Assembly (NCBI GenBank): GCA_036389275.1 | Contig: DASVQE010000025.1 | Span: forward strand, 41,067 to 105,066 | Source: QHVT01 sp036389275 | GTDB taxonomy: Bacteria; Acidobacteriota; Thermoanaerobaculia; Gp7-AA8 | Reading direction: 5' to 3' | DNA length: 64,000 bases | Part shown: positions 17,465 through 27,000 of the stretch, piece after piece | How positions within the stretch are numbered: the stretch's first letter is position 1 | Layout of the letters: the number at the start of each line of letters is the position of its first letter | The notes under the pieces: model-generated | The model's database searches: none | What the model was told of the DNA's origin: nothing | What the model saw: only the letters and a program-made list of their open reading frames with translations | Program-made: the position numbers and the translations under genes

Positions 17465-19787
17465 CTTTCAGGCACGCCTCCTTTTTCTACTGATCGCAGT
17501 GCTGGTGCTGCTGCAGGCGGCGACGCTGGTGTCGGTGCATCTGGCCGGTCAGCGCGCGTTGCGCCGCAGCGTGGCCGACGAACTGCGCGTCGGCTCGCGT
17601 GTGTTCGACCGCGTGCTGACCACGCGCGCGCGGCGGCTCTCCGACAACGTCCGCGCGATCACGCTCGACTTTCCGTTCCGCGAAGCGATCGCCTCCGCCG
17701 ACGTGGCCACGATCTCCTCGGTGCTGGCCAACCACGGCTCGCGCATCAACGCCGACGCGGTGCTGCTGATCGGCCTCGACGGCGTCGTCACCGCCGACAC
17801 CCTCGGCGGACGGATGGCCGGCAAGCCGTTCCCGTTCGCGACGCTGCTGCGTACCGCCGAGGAACGCGGCGAAGCGTCGGCGACGGTGTCGTTCGGCGAC
17901 CGGCTCTATCAATTCGTGATCGTGCCGGTGCTGCTGCCGCGTCCGATCGCGTGGGTCTGCGCCGGCTTCGAAGTGGACGAGGCGGTGCTGAACGACGTGC
18001 GCGGCCTGACCTCGCTCGACATCTCGATCTGGCGCGGCGGCTCGCGCGCGGCGCTCCTGTCGACGCTGACCGGCGCGCCGCGTGCCGACCTGGCCGCGCG
18101 CGCGTCGTCGCTGCCGGCCGGCGGTGAGCTGACCATGCCGCTCGCGAACGAGCGCTACGCATCGCTCATCGAGCCGCTGCACACCGGCGACGGCTCGCAC
18201 GCGACCACGCTGCTGCAGCTCGCGCTCGATGAAGCGGGCCGGCCGTTCACGACGCTCGAGCTGCAGATCTTCACGCTGTCGTCGATCGCGTTGCTGGCGG
18301 CCATCGTGGCGGCGCTCTTTTTCTCGCGCACGGTTTCGCGGCCGCTGCAGATCCTCGCCGAAGGGGCCGGGCGGATCGAGCGCGGCGACTACTCGCACGA
18401 GATCGTGGTCGGGCCGCAGGACGAGATCGGGCATCTGGCGAAAGCGTTCAACCAGATGCGCGCCGCCATCGCCGCGCGCGAGGAACAGATCACCTATCAA
18501 GCAGGGCACGACGCGCTGACTAAGCTGCCGAACCGCGCGCTCTTTCTCGACCGGCTGCGGCAGGCCATCGCCAGCGCGCGGCGCAGCGGCGCGTGCGTCG
18601 GCATGGCCATGATGGACGTCGATCGTTTCAAGGAGATCAACGACACCCTCGGCCACAACTTCGGCGATCAACTGCTGATCGACATCGGCCAGCGTCTCGA
18701 GCGCGCCATGCGCGACAGCGACTCGGTGGCGCGGCTCGGCGGCGACGAGTTCGCGCTGACGTTCGCGCTGCCGGCGGCGACGAATGCATCGGAGATCGCC
18801 ACGCGCGTGTCTACGGTTTTCGAAGCGCCGTTCGTCCTCGGCGAAGTAGCCATCGACGTCAACGCCAGCATCGGGATTGCCGTCTTTCCCGAACATGCCG
18901 GCGACGCGGAGACGCTGATGAAGCGCGCCGACATCGCCATGTACGAGGCGAAGAAGAACCGCACGTTCTTCGCGATCTACGAGGCCGGACGCGACGAGCA
19001 CAGTCTGCGGCGGCTCGCGCTGATGATGGAGCTGCGGCAGGCCATCACCCGCGACGAGCTGGAGCTCTACTACCAGCCGAAGGTGAACGCGGTGACCGAG
19101 CGCGTCGTGCACGCGGAGGCGCTGGTGCGCTGGAATCACGCGCGGCACGGCGTGATGCGGCCGGACGAGTTCATTCCGCTGGCCGAGCAGGCCGGCAACA
19201 TCAGCCTGATCACGAAGTGGGTGCTGCGCCGCGCTATTGCCGACTGCGCGCGGTGGAACAGCGAGGGACTCGATCTCTGCGTGGCGGTGAATCTGTCGGC
19301 GCTCGATCTGTTCGACTCGGAGCTGCCGACGTTCATCAGCGGAGTCTTGTCGGAGAACGGGCTCTCGCCGAAGCGGCTGATGCTGGAAATCACTGAGAGC
19401 GCGGTGATGAAGGATCCGGCGTTCGCGAGGCGCATCCTGCGCGAGCTCAAGCAGCGCGGCGCGACGCTGGCCATCGACGACTTCGGCACCGGCTACTCGT
19501 CGCTCGCGCATCTGAAGCGGCTGCCGGTCGACGAGCTGAAGATCGACAAGTCGTTCGTGCAGAACCTCTCCGAGCGCGCGTCGGACGACCTGGTGATCGT
19601 CCGCTCGACCATCGAGCTCGGACACAACATGGGGCTGACGGTGGTGGCCGAGGGTGTCGAGACGGCGGAGGCGTGGCAGGTCCTCAAGCGCCTCGGCTGC
19701 GATCTCGGACAGGGCTACTTCATGAGCCGCCCGCTGCCGGAGGCGAGCTTCCGGGAGTGGTTCGCCGTAAGAGAAACATTGCCGTGA
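17451..19787 (+). CDS. Sensor with periplasmic domain, HAMP, GGDEF and EAL domains
   Basis: This 778-residue inner-membrane protein has two transmembrane helices flanking a periplasmic sensor of about 230 residues with dCache-like features. A HAMP domain (SRPLQILAEGAGRIERGDY), a GGDEF domain and an EAL domain follow. The cyclase motif is GGDEF at residues 430-434, apparently intact. The phosphodiesterase has EAL at 556-558, a family-typical NLSALDLFD segment and DDFGTGYSSLAHLKRLPVDE, so both activities look possible. It turns over c-di-GMP in response to a periplasmic signal. Its start lies inside the cupredoxin-like gene, which argues that this protein is the signal input. Its last 68 nt overlap the convergent methyltransferase gene. 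Confidence 0.93.
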   Translation: MAVRSFQARLLFLLIAVLVLLQAATLVSVHLAGQRALRRSVADELRVGSRVFDRVLTTRARRLSDNVRAITLDFPFREAIASADVATISSVLANHGSRINADAVLLIGLDGVVTADTLGGRMAGKPFPFATLLRTAEERGEASATVSFGDRLYQFVIVPVLLPRPIAWVCAGFEVDEAVLNDVRGLTSLDISIWRGGSRAALLSTLTGAPRADLAARASSLPAGGELTMPLANERYASLIEPLHTGDGSHATTLLQLALDEAGRPFTTLELQIFTLSSIALLAAIVAALFFSRTVSRPLQILAEGAGRIERGDYSHEIVVGPQDEIGHLAKAFNQMRAAIAAREEQITYQAGHDALTKLPNRALFLDRLRQAIASARRSGACVGMAMMDVDRFKEINDTLGHNFGDQLLIDIGQRLERAMRDSDSVARLGGDEFALTFALPAATNASEIATRVSTVFEAPFVLGEVAIDVNASIGIAVFPEHAGDAETLMKRADIAMYEAKKNRTFFAIYEAGRDEHSLRRLALMMELRQAITRDELELYYQPKVNAVTERVVHAEALVRWNHARHGVMRPDEFIPLAEQAGNISLITKWVLRRAIADCARWNSEGLDLCVAVNLSALDLFDSELPTFISGVLSENGLSPKRLMLEITESAVMKDPAFARRILRELKQRGATLAIDDFGTGYSSLAHLKRLPVDELKIDKSFVQNLSERASDDLVIVRSTIELGHNMGLTVVAEGVETAEAWQVLKRLGCDLGQGYFMSRPLPEASFREWFAVRETLP

Positions 19788-20478
19788 TGCTCGGGCGCCG
19801 CGCCAGCTCCGCTGCGCCGACTTCGGTGAAGGTGAAGTCGTCGGTGGTGAGGCGGGACGGCCGGTGCGACTGGAAGTTCGGATGTGCGCTGGTCTCGTGC
19901 AGCACGCCGGTCACTTCGAAACCGGCGCGTTCGAGGAGCGACAGCCACTCGCCAACGCGCAGGTTGCTGCGGTGGTAGTGAATGCCGGCATGAACGCGCG
20001 CGTCAGCGTCGCCGTAGATCGGCGGTACGGCGATCAGCGCCTGCCCGTCCGGTGCGAGCAGCCGCCCGAGCGGCTCGAGAAACGCGTCGGGATCGTGGAG
20101 ATGCTCGAGTGCGTTCGATGCGATGACGAAGCCGAACGACGCGTCGTCGAAGGCGAGCCGCTCGAGATCCTGCACCTCGAACGCGAGATTCGGCAGCGTG
20201 TACCGCTTCCTCGCGAAGGCGACGTTGCGCGCGTCGAGATCGATCCCAATCACGGATCGCGCACCGTGGCGCGCGAGCAGGTGCGACCCGTAGCCCGTTC
20301 CGCAGCCGGCATCGAGCACGCGCAGCCCGCGCACATACCGCGCCGCATACGCATAGATCGACTCGTGCGCGACGAACAAGTCGCTGCGCACCCCCGGCCA
20401 CACCGACTCGCTGAACGGCCGTAACCCATGCGCGATCTTGCGCACGCCGTTCGTGAAGCGGTGGAGGAGCTCGATCAC
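19720..20478 (-). CDS. Class I SAM-dependent methyltransferase
   Basis: This 252-residue cytoplasmic methyltransferase has motif I VLDAGCGTGYGS (residues 54-65), an acidic residue after the second strand (VIGIDLD), LEVQ-type motif II (FEVQDLERLAFDDASFGFVI) and SNALEHLHDP, as in the Methyltransf_11 family. Its substrate is unknown. An N-terminal RFTNGVRKIAHGLRPFSESVWPG segment suggests a lipid- or sugar-related acceptor, but only weakly. The C-terminal 22 or so residues (ending PGSSPPAAGGS) are encoded in the overlap with the GGDEF/EAL gene and look like an unstructured extension. Confidence 0.88.
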   Translation of the reverse strand: MIELLHRFTNGVRKIAHGLRPFSESVWPGVRSDLFVAHESIYAYAARYVRGLRVLDAGCGTGYGSHLLARHGARSVIGIDLDARNVAFARKRYTLPNLAFEVQDLERLAFDDASFGFVIASNALEHLHDPDAFLEPLGRLLAPDGQALIAVPPIYGDADARVHAGIHYHRSNLRVGEWLSLLERAGFEVTGVLHETSAHPNFQSHRPSRLTTDDFTFTEVGAAELARRPSITAMFLLRRTTPGSSPPAAGGS

Positions 20479-20510
20479 GCGGGACGAGCGTACACGCCGC
20501 CGCCTTCCGC

Positions 20511-20990
20511 TCAGGGATAGCCGTTGACGATCAGCGGAACCTCGACCTCGATCACGGCGCCGGCCGAGAACTTCGTCACCTCGACGGTGATGGTGACCGT
20601 CTCGCCGGCGCTGGCGCTCCAGCGGACCGAGTCGCCGTAGCGCGTGCAGCCGTTCAGGTCGCCCATGGTGCCGTCCCAGAAGAAGATCTGCGAGACGGTG
20701 TGGGTGTTGTTCGAGTGCAGCACGTCGGCGTAGATCTCGACGCGGTTGTAGTAGTCGTTGTCGGGGTCGTTGAAATAGACGAACGCGGACGCGGTCCAGT
20801 TGTTGGCGTTCGGCACGTGGCGCGATTGTTCGAGGGCCGGCGATGTCGAATCGAACGACCAGCCGTCGGTGCCGGCGCGGTGTAGGAGGAACGATCGGCC
20901 GTGTAGTTTTCCGAGAGGAAGCCGCTGCTCGCCGGAAGCTCTGCGCGAGGAGACGAGTCGAGAACAGCAGGACCGCGGCGACGTCACCAC
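20511..20990 (-). pseudogene. Remnant of a secreted protein with a scrambled N-terminus
   Basis: The C-terminal hundred or so residues (from DGWSFDSTSPALEQ through ASAFVYFNDPDNDYYNRVEI to VPLIVNGYP) look like a genuine beta-rich secreted domain. The 40 residues before them in this frame do not. A signal-like segment VAAVLLFSTRLLAQ occurs in a second frame (about 20945-20990), and a plausible linker (FLSENYTADRSSYTAPAP) in a third. No ATG precedes any of them, and the REP-like palindrome at 20994-21026 lies exactly where the start should be. The gene seems to have lost its start and suffered two frameshifts. The family is not recognised. Confidence 0.5.
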
Positions 20991-20993
20991 CGC

Positions 20994-21026
20994 ACGGGGA
21001 CAGGCTCGAGAAGAGCCTGTCCCCGT
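20994..21026. repeat. Perfect 14-bp inverted repeat (REP-like palindrome, possible terminator)
   Basis: The arms ACGGGGACAGGCTC (20994-21007) and GAGCCTGTCCCCGT (21013-21026) pair perfectly around a 5-nt loop. The element lies 9 nt after the stop of the giant SdrD/C25 gene, so it may terminate that transcript. The GGGGACAG...CTGTCCCC core resembles dispersed REP palindromes associated with RAYT (Y1-type) transposases in many genomes; that relation is from memory and not tested here. Confidence 0.72.
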
Positions 21027-21035
21027 TTCATCGCG

Positions 21036-24000
21036 TTACTTGAGTTTGATGGTCGGGTCGCCGAAGAGGATCCAGGTGCGGCGGACGTCCTGGTTCGGGG
21101 TGGCCTGCTTGGCTTGCAGGATGGCATCGCCGAGGGTGGGGGCGTTGGGGCCGAGGACGGCGCGGTTGAAGGCGAGGTTGACGGCGAGCTGGCCGGAGGT
21201 GCCGCTGAGCGCGGACGAGGCCCAGACGCCGATGGCGCCGCCGTTCGGGTTCTTCAGCAGCGCTTCCGCCATCGACTCGGTGAAGAGATCGTGGAAGTAG
21301 CCGTTGAGGCAGTTCATGGCCGTCACGAACGGCAGGCGGTCGCCGTTGGTGAGCGCGGCCGCGTCGCCGGAGCTGAAGACGTTGTTGCTCCAGAGCTCGA
21401 CCGAGCCGTGGCCGATGTAGTTGGTCAGGAGCGACCCGCGGTTGAAGGCGTTGACGATGGCTGCGCCGGGCGACGGCGTCGTCGCGATCGACACGCGGTC
21501 GACGGTCATCGACGACGGCGTGACGGCGGCCACCTGATCGGCGGCGCGATCGAACGGATAACCGTTCGGCGCGTCGGCCACGACTTCGAGCGACTGCGCC
21601 CAGCCGCCGCTGGTATTGCGGGTCGTCAACTTCTTGACCATCGCCATGGCCTCGTCCGCCGTACGGGCCGGGAGACGTCCGATGGCCAGCGACGGGATGC
21701 CCGTGCCGGTGAAGTCGGCGAACCAGTCATCGGACGCCGTCTTCATGTACGCAGTGGCCACGAGCTTGGTCGGGACGAAGTCGAAGCTGCCGAAGCCGAG
21801 GTAATTGCGCGGATCGAAGCTGGCGTCGCCGAGGAGGATGGCGTAGTGCGGCTTCGTCTTCCACGACTGCGTGCGCGACAGGAAGTCGCGGATGGCCTGC
21901 GGTGAGTGCAGACCGTAGGAGAACTCGTCGTAGACGTTCTGCACGTCGACCACCGCGGTGCTGATGCCTTGCGCGTCGCGCGCGGCCTTGAGCGCATTCG
22001 CCGCTGGCAGGAAGGCGCGGTTGGCGATGATGACCAGGTTCGCGCCGTTCGACGCGGCGTTCCACGTCGACGGCTCGTTCCAGGCGATCTGCGCCGGCGC
22101 GAGCACGCGGTTGTCGGCGAAGGCGAGGATCGTGCGCGTGCCGCTGCCGCCGGTCGAGAACGAGACGCTCTTCGTGCCGTCGGCTGCGGCGGTGACGGCC
22201 GCATCGATCACCGACGGCACCATCGGATCGGTGACGTCGATGACGCGGACGTTGTCGGTGGTGAAGCCGCTCACGGTGACGGCGTTGCCGGCGCCCGTGG
22301 TGAACGCCAGCGCGTCGTTGTCGGCGCGGTAGCGGTGCGGATAGGTGAGGCGCAGCGACTCGAGAACGCTCACGTCTTCCCAACCGTTGGTGCCGGTGAG
22401 GGTGACGACGTTGTCGCCGTTGACGAGAGCGCTCGCGGAGAAGCTGAGCTTCACGACGCGGCGCTCGCGGTTCGGCACGCGCACGGTGCCGATGGTCGAG
22501 CCGTTGACCTTCACGTCGATGACGTGCTGCATGTTGTCGGTGGCGGCCTGGATGGCCACCTCGAGCTGCGCGGTGCCGTTGTCGCGGTTGGCGACCGACA
22601 GCGTCTGCTCGGCCGGCCACGAGGTGATGACCGGACCGTAGAAGTTCTCGCGGTCGCCGTTCGTCACCATGGAGGTGAAGAAGATGCGGCGCTCGATGCG
22701 CTCGAACGTATAGGGGAAGCTGCCGGTCGACGGCGCGCCGCTGTTGCCGCGGCCGCCGGTCGACTTCACGCGCAGGCCGGAGCCCTTCTTCGCGGTGATG
22801 TAGTAGACGCGCGCGCCGGTGCTCTGCGTGTCGGTGCCGCGGCCGAAGAACTCGATCGAGTCGTCGGAGTCGAAGCGTCCTTCGCTCTTCGCGTTGACGA
22901 GCACCGGCACTTCGATGCCGTCGTTGAAGACGGAGATGGCGCGGCCGTTGTCGCCGGGGTTGAAGCCGGCGGCGACGAGGTCGCTCTTCTTCACGCGGTA
23001 CCAGCCGGGCTGCGTGACCACGATCTTCACCGCCGGCACGCCGGCGAGCTGCCACTGCTGGTCGAGCTGCGCGGCGGTGGGCGCGGGCGGCGCCGGCACC
23101 GTCACGCCCATGCCGGGCGCGGTGGTGAAGATGCCGCCGACGGAACCGAGGGTCGGATCGGGTTCGGTGGTGACGCCGCTGTCGGCCGCTTCGCTGGTCG
23201 CTGCGTGCGGCGCGATCGGACCGTTCATCTTCTTCGTGCCGTTCAGATCGACGTCTTCGATCCAGTACTGCACGAAGCCGGCGGCCGGATTGCGGTCGAC
23301 GAAGCGATAGCTGCGCGGACCGCTGCTCTTGCGGCCGGTCATGAAGGCGGAGCCGGTGATGATGTGATCGTTGAGCTTCTGCTTCTCGCCGCCGGCGACC
23401 TGGCGGTAGACGTGGAAGCCGAGGTTGTCGATCTCGCGCGTGGTCTGCCAGGTGAGCGTCACGCTCTTCTTCCCTTGCGCGCCGTCCATGCTGAACATGT
23501 CCACGAGCGTCGGTGCGAGCGGCATGACGAAGAGATAGTCCTCGACCTCGCCGGCCATGCGCTGGAAGTTGGAGTCGAGCGCCGGGCCGGTGCTGGCGAC
23601 CATCTGCGGCTGCGCCGGGTAGACGCGGAAGCGCGCGAAGAAGTCGCTCATCGAATCGGAGATGTCGGCCGGGATGTGGAAGTAATACTGCTTGGTTCCC
23701 GCCGGGATCGACGCATCGACGACCTTCTCCTCGGCATCATCAAAGTCGCCGTCGCCGTTGAAGTCGATCCAGCCGGCCACCCAGCCGGCGGCCGAGGAGT
23801 TGATGTCGATGTAGGCGGCGCCGTTCTTGGCGAAGACGGTCGAGACCATGGTCACGCCGTCGTCGTTCGCGTCGGCCGAGGCGGTCGGGCTGTGCGTGCC
23901 GTCGCTTTCGGTGGTGATGCCGGAGCCGAGGTGAATCGTGGAGCCGCTGACCTTGTGCTGCGCGCCGCTGTTGGCCAGCAGCGTGTCGGCGTAGATCGTC

Positions 24001-27000
24001 GGCAGATCGCCGAAGTCGTAGGCGAGCAGGCCGCCGAGCGTCGGGTCGAAGGCGAAGTCGAGATCCTTGATGTTGTCGTCGACGTCGCCGCCCATGCTCA
24101 GCGCCTGGCGGCCGATGACCGTGACGGTGTTGCCGTCGAAGGTCGAGGTGCCTTCGTAGAGCTGGCGCTTGATGACGTTCGCATCCTCGACGCTGGAGTT
24201 CGCGTTGGTGGTGGTGAGGCGGAGATTCTGCGAGTCGGCCACGCTGAAGACGACGATCACGTTGTCCGGCAGATTCGCGAACGAATAGTCGCCGAGGGCG
24301 TTCGTCGACGCGCTGCCGATGAACTGGAACGTGTCGCCGCTGTCGAGCGTGCCGTTCACGGCCCAGGCGGTGTTGTCGCCGTCATCGACCCAGCGATAGA
24401 CAGAGACCTGAATGCCCTGCAGCGCGGACTCGCCGGTGCCGGTGCCGGAGTACGTCGTGGCGGTGGCGCCGCAGTAGCCGTTCTTCGTGGCGTCGTCGGT
24501 GCAGACCGTGCCGCTGAGCGCATTCGTGCCGCTGTAGCGATAGCCGAAGTCGGCGATGAGGTTGCAGCCCGTGCAGGTGTCCGGATCGTTGGCGGCATCG
24601 CCGTCGACGACGCTCGAGACCGCGCCGCTCGTGACCACCACCTGCACCGCGTTGTTGCGGCTGGCGGTGTTGCTCGCGCGCACTTCGAACGTCGGCGTCG
24701 TGGCCAGGCCGGACGGCCAGTCGCTGTCGCTGGTGAGGACCTTGAGGTTGTACGTGCCGTTGGCGACGCCGGTGAAGAAGTACTGGCCGTCGGTGTCGGT
24801 CGAGGTCCAGCGCTCGCCTTCGCCCGAGTCCCAGACGCCGTTCGCGTTCTGGTCCGTCCAGTCGATGACGCCGTCGTTGTCGCTGTCGAGCCAGACCGAG
24901 ATGTTCGGGACGCCCGGCTCGCCGGAATCGCGCACGCCGTCGCCGTCGGTGTCGATCCAGAGCTGATCGCCGACGGTCGCGAGGTTGTTGCCGGTGACGC
25001 GGTAGCCGAAGTCGGCGCCGAGATAGTTGTTGCCGGCCAGGAAGCCGTTGATGAGATGACGGCTGTCGCACACCGACGGCGGCGGCAGCTCATCGCTGGC
25101 CAGGTCGGGGTTCGGCAACTGCGTGCACGGGAAGCCGTCCGTGTCGGGATCGGCGGTCAGCGTGACCGTGCCGGGGATGGTGGTCGTATCGACGATGACG
25201 AGATAGCGATGTCCCGCCGCCAGCGACTGCAGGTTGGTGAAGAGATACGTGCCGCCTTCGTTCGCCGGAGTGGCCGTGTTGTCGGAGACGGTGGAGGTGG
25301 TGGCGACGAGCGTCTGCGTGCCTTCGCCGGCCTGATAGAGACCGTCGCCGTTCGAGTCGGTCCAGACCGCGTCGTAGAGGCGGACGGTGACGTTGGCGAA
25401 GCCCGGCTCGCCGGCGTCCTGCGTGGCGTTCTCGTTGACGTCCCAGTAAACCGAGTCGCCGATCGATCCGAAGAAGCGCTGATAGCCGAAGTCCTGCAGC
25501 AGGTTCGCGTGCACGCCGTCGACGCTGACCGAGCTCTGGCTGTCGGCCGTCGTCTCGATCGAGGTCTGGTAGATGACGTTGATGTTCGGGAACGCCTGCG
25601 CGGCGGAGAGGAAGACCGTGCTCGCGCGCGTGCCGAGCGTGTCGACCGCCTCGACGGTGTAGGTGCCGACGAAGAGACCGTTGAAGCTGTAGGTGCCGTC
25701 GGCCGCGGTGGCGGTGGTGGCGACGATGTTGTTCGGGGAGTCGAGCAGGCGCACGGTGGTGGCGCTGCGCGCCTCGCCTGCGTCGTACGCAAAGTCGGCG
25801 TCGGCGTCGAGGAAGACGCGGCCGCTGACCGACCCGGTCGGCGTCGAGCCGGAGCCGGTGTAGCGATAGCCGAAGTCGACGTTCGTCAGGTCGGCGCCGG
25901 CCACGCTGACCACGCGCGGGCTGGTGGTGCCGGTGGCGACCGTGAAATTGCGCGGGAAGTCGGCGTCGGCGGTGTCGACAGTGACGGTGAAGGTGCCGTT
26001 GGTGAGGCCGGTGACGATCCAGAAGCCGGCGGCGTCGGTGGAGACGCGGCAGCCGCTCGGGCAGCCGGTGCCGGTGCCGTTCGTGACCACGACGTCGACG
26101 AACGGGATGCCCGGCTCGCCGGCGTCCTGCACGCCGTCGTTGTCGACGTCGTGCCACACGTGGTTGCCGATGGCGAAGTTCGCGGCCGGGCTGTAGCCGG
26201 CGTCGGCGGTGAGCACGCTGGTGGTGCTGCCGAGGACGATCAGCGTGGCGGCGGGATCGGTGGTGGTCAGCGCGAGCGCGGTGCTCGGCAGCGAGGTCTC
26301 GTCGACGTCGGCGAAGTAGCGGCCGGCGGCGAGGCCGGGGAAGAGATAGGCGCCGTTGACGTCGGTGCGCGTCGAGGCCACGAGCGAGTCGCCGCCGCTG
26401 AGCGTGCCGCTGGCGTCGTTGTCGGTGTAGAGATTGACGATGACGCCGGCGATGCCGTCTTCACCGGCGTTGCGCACGCCGTTGCCATTCGCGTCGTACC
26501 ACACCAGATCGCCGATCGAGGCGGCGCTCAGGTCGGGATCGCCGGTGGAGGCGACGTCGCTCGGGAAGTCGGCGTCGGTCGTGTCGACCTTCACCACGTA
26601 GCTGCCGGCCGGCACCGACGAGAAGAGGTACTTGCCCGACGAGTCGGTGGAGGTGGTGGCGAAGATCGTGTCGGCGCCGCTGTCGATGGAGCCGTCGCGA
26701 TCGACATCGGTGTACAGCCACACCGTCACGTTGGCGATGCCGCCTTCGTTCGTGTCCTGCACGCCGTCGCCGTCGAAGTCGTAGTAGAGCGTGTCGCCGA
26801 TTGCGGCGGTGTCGGCCTGCTTGTAGCCGAAGTCGTGCGAGCCGGAGATCGCGCCGGCGGTGACGGTGACGGGAATCTGGTTGTTGAGGCTCGCGGTGCC
26901 GCCGGTCGTCTCGACCGTCTCAGTCCACGCTTTCGTGGTGAGCGTCGGCGGCACGACGACGATGACGTACGAGCCGGCCGGCAGCGAGTTGAAGCTGTAG

